Positions 23,490 through 35,003 of a DNA stretch of 64,000 nucleotides are shown piece after piece. The position numbers were made by a program, and so were the translations under genes. The notes below the pieces were generated by a model. It was given only the letters and a program-made list of their open reading frames with translations, searched no databases and had not been told where the DNA came from. Numbering within the stretch: position 1 is the stretch's first letter; every line of letters starts with the position of its first letter. Origin of the DNA: Alligator mississippiensis (Eukaryota > Chordata > Crocodylia > Alligatoridae); contig NC_081829.1 in NCBI RefSeq assembly GCF_030867095.1, positions 49,721,036 to 49,785,035 on the forward strand, written 5' to 3'.

Positions 23490-23985
23490 CTACCCAGTGG
23501 ATGCTTCTACATGAGATGTTTACTGCTGAGCTGCCTAATTAGCTTGGCAGTAAAATCTCAGAGTCTACATATGTGGCCCTATTAGGCTGCAGTAAACTAA
23601 TAAACATTGCCATAGGATAGATAGTACTTGTAAACACAAGAACTGTCCTGTGGTGGCGTTTAGTGCGCCACAATGCACCTGTAGATGACACTGACAGGGC
23701 TGGCTGCCTGCTAGCAAGCCCCACACTAAAGCACCATCATGCCGCAGCCAGCCCCTCTGCAGCACGCTGAGATTGTTCAGAGCAACCCTGGGCTGGCAGG
23801 CTGATGCCCTGGGGCTCCCTGCCAGCCAGGGCTGCTCCAGCCCACCTCAACATGCTCCGGTCCCAGATGCAGATACAAACATGGTGCCCAAGAGTAATAG
23901 GCTCCAGAGCAAGCTGCGCCATAGTTTATTACATCGCAGTAATAGAGTAGACTCTCCCAGTATTTCTAATTATTCCCAATGTAAT
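23490..23985 (-). mobile_element. Non-autonomous DNA element, copy A of a two-copy family
   Basis: Its reverse complement aligns by eye with 59110-59540. Shared pieces include TATTRCTCTTGGGCAC, CATGTTGAG, CCAGGGTTGCT and GTGCTGCAGA. The left end carries a gatgcttctacatgag motif and gcagtaaac tracts, resembling the ends of 3270-4041. There is no transposase. Limits are approximate. Confidence 0.6.
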
Positions 23986-25550
23986 ATCTAATATGTATTA
24001 TGACAACAATTGCATTTGAATTTTTAAGAATCTGTACAAAGTTTGAGCAGGTGCACAAAAAGTGTGATCATGGGGGGGGGGGGGGGGGGGGGGCAGGGGC
24101 TGTGCACTTACCAAGAGTATGCACATAATTTAAACAAAGCTCATTTTTTAGGCTATATTATCAGTGCTATAGCATAAACAGCAACAAAACTGATTAGCTC
24201 CCCTCATTATCAAGGTTTCTAATGGTCAATTTTGAGGCCAATATGAGAAGCCTTTAAAAAATTAGGAAAGCCAGTTATTTTCAGAGTTGATACCACAGCA
24301 TTAAGGGCACTAGGGATTTAACAAATATTGATTACATTGTCAGCCCAACCCCATTTTCACGGCTAATAATAACCCTGGACAGCTACTGCCCCTTCACTGT
24401 TTCTGGCTTTAAAGGGAGTATACAATTACAAACTAGACCTTTACAGTTATAGAGAGTATGCAGTTAACCAACATACAACTAACTTATAAAGCAGTCAATG
24501 CAGCACTTATACAGATAATTGATGTTTGTTGGTTATCAGTATTCCTCCTGGATAGTTGATACTAACTTTGTTTACTTAGGTAAGTGACTACTTCAGTTCT
24601 CCTATGAAATACAAGAACTTTTACAACTCTCACCTATGCCTGATGAAGGATGAGCATGCACAAAAGCTTGCAAATAAATAAAATAATTTGTTTGCAAATA
24701 TCTGGTTTGATCTAATAAGAGATATCACCTCTTCCACGCATTTTGATTCAGTTACTTTACACACTATGAAACCTAGGTCCCAAAGGAACAAAAATATAAA
24801 TGCCACGTTCTACTACTTTCATTTTGTATGTGTAATGATGTCAACAGGATTTCTATTTCTGGCTTTTGGCCAGGATATGACCTTCAAGACAGGCATTTTA
24901 TAACATACACTGTTACTCTGGGACTCTTACTTGTACAAGCAAAACTCTGTATCCATCTACACTAAGAAAATGTGTCTAACTACCAATTTTGTATTGAGGG
25001 GTACAGGGGTGGAAATGGGATTTGCAAAAGTAAAAACGTGCCTTTGCCAAGTCAAGGAAAGAAATTTTAGAGTCAAAGCTTTTCTGAAAATTTGGTGTTA
25101 AACTGAATTCCTCCATAGATTAACTTCTGTCCTCAAAAGATTTAAAATAAGGGATGAATCTCTCTCCAAGTGTCCACTAAACAGATAAACCATTTTTCTT
25201 CTGTGATGAGGGGCATAATGTTATGAAAATGAGAAGCATAAGATACTATGGAGGAAAGTCAGTTTAATCTGGCTAAGAATTTTTCAGGTTCTTCCCATAA
25301 ATTCTAATCCACTGTATAATTTTAGTGGCATAAAAATATTTTTATCCCATAAATAAATCAATTTTTCTCTTTTTGAATCAAATCCATTTCCATTTGCAGT
25401 TATAAATCATCCCTTTCCAGTAAAATAACACGAATTCACACACTGATATTGAAATAAGATAACAAAAATAAAAGTAATGAATCAAACATTTTTGATTCAT
25501 ATAAAATAAAATTTAGTGAGTACAAAGCAAGGCAATGGACCAAGGCTGTT
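23986..25550. other. AT-rich intergenic DNA with a G22 run
   Basis: G22 lies at 24072-24093. Around 24635-24730 there is a diverged copy of the cctgatgaagg... tctaataagagatatca repeat, whose younger copies lie at 49.9, 56.2 and 63.1 kb. About 24825-24865 resembles 27185-27225 (atgatgtcaacaggattt... ggcttttggcca), an old shared repeat. Confidence 0.5.
24635..24730 (+). repeat. Old copy of the AAAGATATC dispersed repeat
   Basis: cctgatgaaggatgagc, aaaagcttgcaa and gatctaataagagatatcac follow the same order as the right arm of the 56.2-56.6 kb palindrome, but are much more diverged. Confidence 0.55.
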
Positions 25551-25564
25551 CTAACAGCCTTGAG

Positions 25565-26950
25565 GACCTGGAGGATCCAGGCAACTATAGGAGGACCCAG
25601 GCAACTATAGGCCAGTCAGTCTCACCTCCATCCTTGGCAAAGTCTTTGAAAAAATTATCAACGCTCACATTTGTGAGAGCCCGGCAGGAAAAATTATGCT
25701 GAGGGGAAACCAGCATGGGTTCGTAGCAGGTAGATCATGCCTGACTAATCTAGTCTCTTTTTATGACCAGGTTACAAAACACCTGGATGCAGGAGTAGGG
25801 GTTGACGTCGTTTACTTAGACTTCAGGAAGGCCTTCAATACGGTATCCCACACCTTACTGGTGAACAAGTTAAGAGGCCATGACTTGAATGACTACACAG
25901 TCCGGTGGGTGGCGAATTGGCTAGAGGGTCGCACCCAGTGGATGGGTCAGTATTGACCTGGAAGGGTGTGGGCAGTGGAGTCCCGCAGGGCTCGGTCCTA
26001 GGACCGATACTCTTCACTGTCTTCATCAGCGACTTGGACGAGGGAGTGAAGTGTACTCTGACCAAGTTTGCGGATGACACAAAAATGCGGGGAGAAGTAG
26101 ACACGCCAGAGGGCAGGGAACAACTACAAGCAGACCTGGACAGGTTGGACAAATGGGCAGAAAACAACAGAATGCAATTCAACAAGGAGAAATGCAAAGT
26201 GCTGCACCGAGGGAGGAAAAACGTCCAGCATACCTACTGCCTAGAAAATGACCAGCTTGGTGGAACGGAAGCAGAAAGGGATCTTGGAGTCCTAGTGGAC
26301 TCCAAGATGAACATGAGTCATCAGTGTGACAAAGCCATCAGAAAAGCTAATGGCACTTTATCGTGCATCAGCAGATGCATGACGAACAGATCCAAGGAGG
26401 TGATACTTCCCCTCTATCGGGCGCTGGTCAGACCGCAGTTGGAATACTGCGTTCAATTTTGGGCGCCACACTTCAAGAGAGATGTGCATAACCTGGAGAG
26501 GGTCCAGAGAAGGGCCGCTCGTATGGTTAAGGGCTTGCAGGCCAAGCCCTATGAGGAGAGACTGGGGCACCTGGACCTCTTCAGCCTCCGCAAGAGAAGG
26601 TTGAGAGGCGACCTTGTGGCTGTCTATAAGTTCATCACGGGGGCACAGAAGGGAATTGGTGAGGTTTTATTCACCAAGGCGCCCCCGGGGGTTACAAGAA
26701 ATAATGGCCACAAGCTAGCAGAGAGCAGATTTAAACTGGACATTAGGAAGAACTTCTTCACAGTTAGAGTGGCCAAGGTCTGGAATGGGCTCCCAAGGGA
26801 GGTGGTGCTCTCCCCTACCCTGGGGGTCTTCAAGAGGAGGTTAGATAGGCATCTAGCTAGGGTCATCTAGACCCAGCACTCTTTCCTGCCTATGCAGGGG
26901 GTCGGACTCGATGATCTATTGGGATCCCTTCCAACCCTAGCATCTATGAC
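25565..26950 (+). mobile_element. CR1 LINE, 5'-truncated, long RT frame
   Basis: This sense-strand CR1 begins inside the RT domain. The frame 25696-25956 holds NQHGFVAGRSCLTNLVSFYD and VYLDFRKAFNTVSH. The frame 25905-26870 continues with SGVPQGSVLGPILF, the catalytic FADDTK, and PQLEYCVQFWAPHF, through to HLARVI and a stop. A frame change near 25940 separates them; otherwise the 320-codon stretch is open. The 3' UTR (26871-26950) has the CR1 signature gggatcccttccaaccctagc and ends in one ATCTATGA-type unit. This is the best preserved LINE of the window. It cannot move by itself because ORF1 and the 5' part are missing. Confidence 0.95.
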
Positions 26951-27614
26951 CTTACACCAGAAGGTTTGGCAGACTAAGGAACAAGGGGCTTCCCCACTAC
27001 CACTGTTCTCCCTGATGGCACACCAAGCACAGTTTAGGCAGGCTGCAGGATCTGTGCCATATCTATATAATCTGTAAAAACAATTAATGACAGATTCACC
27101 TTTTGTAAATCATCTGACGTTATTATACAAACATGCATGTGCATACACGCCCCTCTCATTCTGCATATGTGCATCTTTTCATGATGTCAATAGGGTTTCT
27201 GCTTCTGACTTTAGGCCACCAGAAGCTAAACCAGGGAGGCGTTTTCAATCCCACACTGTCAATTTTAAGTCTCAGATTTCCAAGCGTCTGCCTAACAAAT
27301 GATCCATTCTATTGACCCACACAATGGTGCTTCATGTCAGCCCCAAATACAGGGATTACAGTTCTCAGTGGATCAGATTCTGATTTCATTTTTACTGGTG
27401 TAAAACTGCAGCCATCCCACCAATGTCAGCAGAGTTGCTCTGGATTCACACCTGCATGAACAAGAACTGAATCTGGCTTGGTAACTATTTCACTAAGGCA
27501 AATGGTGTCAGCAGCTATTGGGTCTGTCAATAACAAGCGTGGACGGGAGGGTTTGCATGTTGATATGTTGCCAGTTCCACTCACATATGTTATCACTCTT
27601 GTGGTCAGAATGGG
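26951..27614. other. Intergenic DNA with an old palindromic repeat
   Basis: 27365-27480 (ggatcagattctgat... tttactggtgtaaaactg... gaactgaatctggc) resembles the old sauropsid repeat whose ends read cagattctgat/atctggc around a tttacacc...ggtgtaaa core. No gene is seen. Confidence 0.45.
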
Positions 27615-27622
27615 AATTCTTT

Positions 27623-28369
27623 TAATGCTGTGCGAAGCTTCGGTCCCCAATTCGGCAGAGATTCCACATGATTTAGTGGCCAAATCTCCAAATAAGAATT
27701 GAATCAGAGGACCCTTTAATCTCTCCAAATCGAATCAGAACCCTCCGAATCAACTTGACAGACACAGCTTCAAATGTTTTTTTCACATACCTCTAGGGTA
27801 CCAGGCGGCTTGTGACTGCTGCAATGCTGGGGCACATGGAGTGTCCCAAAGAAGCACAGGGGGCTCCCCAGGGTGTTCAGCAGCAGACCCAGAAGTGGAC
27901 CAGAAGCACTGCCAGTCCACTTCTGGGTCCACCAGACAGCACGCTAGGCCCCCTGTTCCCTCCTGGCTCAGCAACTGGTGCCTCCTGGGTCTGAGGGGGA
28001 CACCCGCCGAGCTGGGGGACACGGGGAGCCCCCCCCCCGCGCACTCCCCAGCAGACCCAGAAGTGGACCAGAACTGCTTCCGGGTTCACCACTGAGCACA
28101 TGGGGGACCCCCTCCATGCTTCTGTGGGACACTCCTTCCGCCCCAGCACCACAGCGTTCACAAGCCGCGCTGGTACCTCGAGGTATGTAGAAAAAAACAA
28201 AAACATTTAAAAGCTGTGTCTATGTCCGAATTGCTGATTCTCCAAATCAGCGTCGAATCTTCAGCTTTGGATTTGGCCAAATTGAATCAGGGGCAGTGAT
28301 CCGAATTGAATCACTGTCCCCAATTTGGGCTGAATCCGAATCGAGTAGGACCAGCTTTGCACACCCCTA
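27623..28369. mobile_element. Foldback hAT-type element, copy 2 (747 bp)
   Basis: This is the same family as 8305-9021. The ends are TAATGCTGTGCGAAGC and the reverse complement of TAGGGGTGTGCAAAGC. It is flanked by AATTCTTT (27615-27622) and AATTCTAT (28370-28377), a 7/8 match diagnostic of an 8-bp hAT duplication. The arms are long inverted repeats: left with gaatcagag... ctacctctag-like sequence, right with tacctcgaggtatgtag... gaatcactgtcccc. The GC-rich centre contains a repeated cagcagacccagaagtgg motif (near 27883 and 28050, same strand). It has no transposase, so it would need one supplied by another element. Confidence 0.88.
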
Positions 28370-28477
28370 AATTCTATGGTATCCCTCCAATACCTTCATT
28401 TTTAATGGACGTTGTTTCAGGGACAGACCAAGGCAAGTTATTTATCCCTCTTAATTAAGGTATGTTCCAGTTTAGCC

Positions 28478-28714
28478 ACAAGTCCCAGATTTTGAAGGCT
28501 GGTCCTGGCCAGTTGGTGAAAATTAAAACAAGAGTCCCAGAATTGCAAGGCACAGTCCAGCAGGGAAGCAGAGTGGCATGATGCATCAGACAGCTCCATC
28601 TCCCAGCTGGAATGTGCCTGCACCCCTGCCTGCCAGCCTTTGCCACTGCCTGTAGTAGCACCACTGACTTAGGGGGGGGCAGTATCCCGATTTCCTTATG
28701 GTCACCCTACTCTT
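28478..28714 (-). mobile_element. Remnant of the GGTGACCATAT-ended family, inverted copy
   Basis: It ends with ttatggtcaccctac (28700-28714), the same terminus as 9311-9652. cccagattttgaaggctgg and ccagttggtgaaaatt (28485-28525) match that copy in inverse orientation. The far end is missing or unrecognisable. Confidence 0.55.
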
Positions 28715-31700
28715 AATATATTTCATTTACAAGCAACACGCAAAAGTGGAGAGCAGCAAATGAGAGAGAAAATTATTTATCAGAATTTACATAAAATAAA
28801 AAAAAGACTAACCAGACCAAAAAAAAAAAAATGTTCAAAATGTGCCATATTTTAGCATTAAATAAAACTAGAAGAGCTTTCCTTTCTCTAATTACTCTTA
28901 TACATGCATACTTGTATCATAAGTAACCCATTGCTTCCAGCAATTATTCAGGTCTCAAAGGTTGTAGACAAGTTTTTTCTACAATTATTTGTTCAGTGGA
29001 CCTCAAAGTAGCTATGAGATTCACAGTGCTCTATCCCAGCTTACTCAGAGCCCTTCGTGACAAAGCCAAAATTGAACCTTCCATAGTTAGCGACAAATCA
29101 ACTGACCAAGTTAATTTACCATGAGCTCTCTCTCCATTCCAGAATTAATAATGCAGGTATGACTCCAAACTAGGAGTTTCTATGGTGACTCTTGAAATCA
29201 CATCTGCAACTAAAACTATTAATGTCAGTGTATTCTGACCCCTGTCATGTGACCAGGGTATTGCAATACTGTCCCAGGTCAGATGACCAATGGCAGGAAA
29301 AAAGAGTCTCTAACCAGCACTCCTAGCTATCACTCATTTAGTATGAACATAATGATCACCAGCTCATTACTGGGCATTTTTGTTACCTTCCAGTACAACA
29401 TCTAGCCAATAAAGGTCTCCACAATTTTCAGAGCTCAAGAAAAGAAGGGCTTCATGAGTCCAGAGACCAGATTCAGAAACAAACTGGAGCTGTGCCCAAG
29501 AGCTGGAAGGGCAAGGGTCAGAACCAATGTGTTCTCTACTGCAGCATCAGGATCCAGGGTGCATGAAACACTTAATATCCCTGTTCTGTATTATCCACAA
29601 TGCCAGGTTAGGAACTAGTATTTGGATCACTAATTGTATTTGTGCCTAATGTACTCATAACTTCTATTTCTGCTACCTCTAATAAGCCAGCTCCTAGTTA
29701 GGAAAAGTGTGATGGTGTGTGAGCATACCAAGACCTACAACCAGAAAAGCTGAATGTCTGGAGTACCTACAGCACTCACCACCAAGTACCCGATACAACC
29801 AATACATTGTTAAAAGCTTAGAAGACTGGAGGACTGCAATGCCACACTCTGCACTAGGATTGGATGCAAGTTTCTGATACCTTATGTTCTACTGCCTTAA
29901 CCTGGTACAAATAAGACTACGGAAAGAGAAGGCAAAACTTTACCATGCATTGTACAATGCAAGTTATACATGACTGCACAAATATAAGACAGTGAAGAAC
30001 TGACACCCTCAAAGCTGCAGAGAAACCAATTCTAACAAAAAGTGCTGAATTTAACCAATCTCTGCTGACTAGTAACTTATTCTGGGAGAAAGACCTGCCA
30101 TATTCCAATGCAGTGGTTGCTCATGAGAATGCATACCTTTCATTTTTTCCTTATAGAATTTGTGCCTGTATACCCCAAGCCGGAGATACTCTTTCTGCTA
30201 TGGGGCATATTTTTCAAATAAGCCATGTATTTGTCAGATATTGAATCTCAATAAGAGTCAGGTCTACAGAATAAAAGGGGCCCCGATTCTTTTCTGGTGC
30301 AAATCAAAAGTAACTAGACTGAAATATAAATATCTACACTGGCGTACATTTGGTAGAATGTGGAAGAGAACCAGATCATTATTTCTAAAGCAAGATACCC
30401 TCACCTCAACCAAATCGGTAACAAGAGTCCATGATTTAAAGATTATAATTCTCATAGAGAAGCTCTGTTAAAAAAAACCAACAATAACAACATTAAATGT
30501 TGGCAAGTACTCCAAATTCTGAAAGGGGCATAGGAGTCAGCAGTCACATACCTCTCTCAAATAATGTAATGTAACACCAGAACCTCACTGTTTTTATGTT
30601 ACCATTTGTACATTTATATAAAACTTCATACACAGCAAAAAATAAATAAATAATATTCCAAAATGTAGAGAAATGGTGGGAAAACCACAGTAGAATATTA
30701 CTGTTTGCATTTAGTTTTAACAAGGTAGATATACATACATAAATTAAACATTGAAAAATAAATATATTGAAACAGACTTTTACATCATACAAATTTTAGT
30801 TCATGTTCATAAATGTTTCAGGGTTTAGAGTCCTATTTGAATTCTATAATGGTTAAATAGTTTTACTATGTGCATAAAATACAAATAGTTTCAAACCTCC
30901 AATGAGCTGCACTGTGACTAGCTACTGAAATCAATAGGGCTCATGGTCTGTGCCCACATGCCAAGTCTGTGCCCATGCACAGCACCCTGCAGGATTGGGT
31001 CTGTTTGCTACAATAAACATGTAAATGAGAGGAGGAGTACATCTATGCCAACTTCTGAGAAAGGAAACCAAGTAGTTTTCCTGCTGGTAAAGCACCAACT
31101 CCTAAGAGGCTCTCTCTTCTAAGGGGGGAAAAAAACCATCCCAAAACAAAAAAAATATTCCATCTAAGAATTAAAAAAGAGAGAGAGAGAATCCCTACCA
31201 GTTCATTTTTCAATCATTTTCAAGAGGATGTGAGAATTAGATTCCTTTTATTAGAAAGCTACAAAATATATTTAATGTATTAGGTTCTGATCCAGCAAAG
31301 ACTCACATACGTGCTCCACTTGACCCAAAATGAACTGTCCCACTAAAGCTGAAGAGAGTTTCCTCATTGAAGAAGGGCTCAGTGAGATTGGCCCATAGGC
31401 TGGTACTAGAATCTGGTTTCTCTGGGATGTTTTCTAGTCAGTTTGCAAAGTCAAAATCCCAAGAGCTGGCAATACTATCAGTCCCACAATCAGAGGCCAA
31501 CTTGAATCAATCCAGGGCCCAAGGGTGGGATGTGCATGAGCATGTGTCTGCTGCCCCACTCTCCCCTCTCTGCTTCCTTCTCCTAGTCCCTGTCACTCCC
31601 TAAGCCCAACTACCTTTTCACTGCTGTACAGAATCTCTGCAGCAGATGCAGTTAACTGTAAACTTTCCTTGTTTTCTAAGAAATAAGAAACAATCTGGGG

Positions 31701-32830
31701 AAAATGGAAGTGGGCAGAAATTCCCTGAAACAGTTTTCACGCTGCCTCCTGCCCACCCTTCTCTTCCCTCGTCAGTGAGACTGCTCTCTGCCTTCTCTGA
31801 TATCACTTCTCCTTTGGTAAATATCCTAGTGTAATTTAATGTTTCACTCAGTTCTAATTAGTTGCATCTGTTTTTAATACCCACTAACTAGACTCCAGCA
31901 CTTTCACATTATCCTTCTTATTTTAATAATCGATTGACTGCCAGCTTAAAATACAATGCAAAATTATCTGAGCAATTCTCAATATTTAAATGTGGATGAC
32001 TGCAAAGTGAAACCATCACGGTCCTGTGTACACCTAACTCCAAACCTTTGCTTCCTAGTGTATCCTCCTTAAACAGACACTTCAGAAGTCTCTCCTCCCG
32101 TATCCTTGGGGTACACTGAGTCTGACAGGCATGCAGGGTGAGACCACTATGCCTATGTAACATTGACAAATGTTAGTTAAAAAGTACCCAATGTATACAA
32201 TTATTTTCCCCTCTATTTAATAACTACACAAAACACTCAAATATTTATCACCTAAAACATTAAAAGGCATTTCCCTGAGCCATTAACCAAATTTAATCAC
32301 AGTTAAATGTTATCACTTAACTCCTTTTCTCTAGGGAACAAGAGCTTTCTGAAAAATAAATATGGAAACAATACAAATATGGTATTTTCAGGCAACCCTC
32401 TCTTAGACATTGCTTGCTCTTTTTATCTCAAATTTAACCCAAACCAAATAGCCTCATACAGATCCTTGGTCAAACAAATATAACCCCAAGTTGAAATCCA
32501 CAAAGTTAGACCATCTGAAAGACAGCCTCTTAAAGTACAAAGCATTAGACACACTGCTACATATTTGGTTTGCAACCACTATTTTGCACAGCACAATCCA
32601 TGGTAATTCTGCAATGAAATCAAGAATAAGCAAAGGAACCTCTGGACCTGTGATCCACTGCAAACCTCTCCCAGTTTTTGCATCCTACAAGAGTATTGCT
32701 GGATTGCAGGTGTTGAACATTTTCTCTCAGTGTATGCCCAGGAGAAACAAAATTGTGACTGCAAGTACTGCCACATGAACTATAAAACAAGTTTTTGCAA
32801 GTGCCCAGTGGACTTCTCACAACATCGAGA
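28715..32830. other. 4-kb AT-rich intergenic stretch
   Basis: No gene is supported. The longest open frames are about 100 codons and show no domain. It has poly-A/T runs and a short (GA)n at about 31180. It appears largely single copy and may include non-coding regulatory DNA that cannot be judged without comparison. Confidence 0.5.
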
Positions 32831-32833
32831 GCA

Positions 32834-33231
32834 CAGGTTGGCAACCTTTCACTAATAGCAAGTTGAATTAACACAGCTCGATCTTAACGCAAGCCTAACA
32901 AGTCAGCCCCCCATTGAGATGAATAGGGTTGGCCTGCTATCTGGATTCAAAATGGAACTAATCTTCTCTTCTGTCTGGGTGGGATTTATTTTTTTAAAAA
33001 GTGTCCAAACAGGCACTCTTTCTACCAAGTCCCTGAGCACTCCACTGGACTCTCCAATACCTGGATGGTCCCATCCTACCTCCCAAAAGTCCCTCAACAC
33101 TCCTGACCACATTCCTGGGCCCTCAGCTGTTTCTGCTAGCTCCAATCCTGCCCATCTGCTTACTAATGGAGAGAGAGATAACATCTCTTTGCAGGCTAGA
33201 TCCAACCCACAGGCTGTAGGTTGCCAACCCC
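32834..33231. mobile_element. hAT-like MITE (AGGTTGGCAACC ends), copy 1
   Basis: The ends are AGGTTGGCAACCTTTC (32835) and the reverse complement of GGGTTGGCAACCTACAGCC (ends about 33230), followed by a C12 run. The central part is C-rich and has no coding capacity. A second copy with the same ends lies at 40121-40438. Confidence 0.65.
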
Positions 33232-33239
33232 CCCCCCCC

Positions 33240-34525
33240 AACCTAAAGCAAAATCTTTCACCTGAAAACGCAATGTAGGTTGAAGAAAAGGGCCAACAAA
33301 ATTGCTTTTCCCTCAGCTTACTTGCTTTCATAAACATATGGTCTCTTATAAACTAGCAGCCTCATTCTACAACATCACAGCCACAAAGCATTTAGATACT
33401 GATATTAATTAGCAAGATAAGGACTAGGTGAAAGGCCCACCAAATGAGGCTGGGGAATAAACTTAATGTTAAGAAAGCTGGATCAGGAAACTGCATATAT
33501 GACCTGATTGTTATCTGTGGGCTTGTAGGCAGCTATCAGTAGAAAATACTGTTATCTCAGGTTGTTCCTTCCTCTCTGGAGTAGTAACCAGCACCACAGT
33601 TGAACATGTTGCCCCAAGATTTGCCAGTCTGTCATACACAACACTGACAGGATGGAGTCTGGGCCCTCTGCTTAACCAATACAGTTTCATCCCCACTGTT
33701 ATGGTGTAAGCTCACAGGCCAGGTTTTTCCCAGAGGATATATATTGGTTTTAATGTCTATAAACTCCTGATGCAAAAAAAATTACTATAATCAAGTGGTA
33801 TCTTTATCCTGCAGCAATGTAGCTACTGTGTCAATTATTGTGAGAAATAAATTCAATGTTTTGTCAATAGTAAGTACCAGGATCTAAGTTAAAAATAGGT
33901 TGTATAAATAAGTCTATTTATAGAAAATGTCTCCTGTACATTTTATTGCTTTTCAATGTACCTACATAAACTAAATAACTCTTTGATCTAACCACCACCA
34001 GTGAGAGAGACAGAAGGACAAACTCAAAAGCAGAAATTAAATAATTTTACCGTGTCTACTACTGCCAATTAAAAAACTGAACAAATCTCTCTCATATTAT
34101 GGTGTGCAGTAATTATAAAATGAACAAATTTAATTAGCTGAATTCCCATTTGTTTCCAATTACCATTGTATGAAGAGTGTATCTGTACAAGTTCCTATTG
34201 ACAGGTATATGTTGATGATTATGACACTAATAGGAGGAAAGGAGAATATGGCCTTTTATAGACAAAAAGTGTTCATATTGCTTTTTCAAGATCAGCTGCA
34301 GGATTCTCCAATTCTGATAGTTTCTAACACTCAAATTGCTTCTAATCGTATAGTAAAAGTAAGCCTCAATGAAAAATACCACCTCACTAGTTCCAAGGAT
34401 GTAGTGTAGGGCTAGGCTGCAAGGTTAAAAAATGAACCATCTAATCAATCCCCAATCTCTCTCATTAGATATATCTGCACCTAGCTGTATTCTTTGGTGC
34501 AAAAGCATTCTACAGTAGCCTACCT
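33240..34525. other. AT-rich intergenic DNA
   Basis: No gene or clear element was recognised. Confidence 0.5.
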
Positions 34526-34529
34526 CCCA

Positions 34530-35003
34530 TCAGGGTAGATCCAAGGTGGGGGGTGCACTTGCACCCACTTTGATTCTTGATCTACTCAAAGTTTAAAACC
34601 AACTGCCTAGCAGTAGCAGCAGCATTTCTAGTCAGGCATTGCTGACAGAGTCAATGGACTTCATGGCTCATTATAATCTACCTGATCTCTTCTAAACTCT
34701 TCATTCCTTTCTTCTTTTGAATGGTCTTGGTACTCCACCAGTCAAGCTATCCTTTATTCTGAAATTCTGCTGTCTGTTAGATGCTTCATCACCAGGAGCA
34801 GCTATTTCACAGCCCTGTATACTGTTTTTAACTCATCCCAATTAAGTTATATTTGTTTTTACCTCAGTACAACCCTAGACTCTTAGCATATTAGTAAAGC
34901 TCCTAATTTATTTTTAATTGAAGAAAAATGTGTTGTTTCATATGTGATAATGCATCTCACCGTCTGCACCCTCTCCCCTTTTCAAAATTCTAGATCCACC
35001 CAT
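34530..35003. mobile_element. Old DNA-transposon remnant (GGGTRGATCYA ends)
   Basis: The left end gggtagatccaaggtggg and right end (reverse complement gggtggatctagaattttga) are imperfect inverse termini. Each is followed inwards by a gggtgca motif. No target duplication was recognised and the interior is decayed. Confidence 0.5.

Noticed and set aside
24072-24093. G22 run as a functional quadruplex
   Set aside because: It is a pure homopolymer in AT-rich non-coding DNA, most likely slippage, with length uncertain in sequencing.
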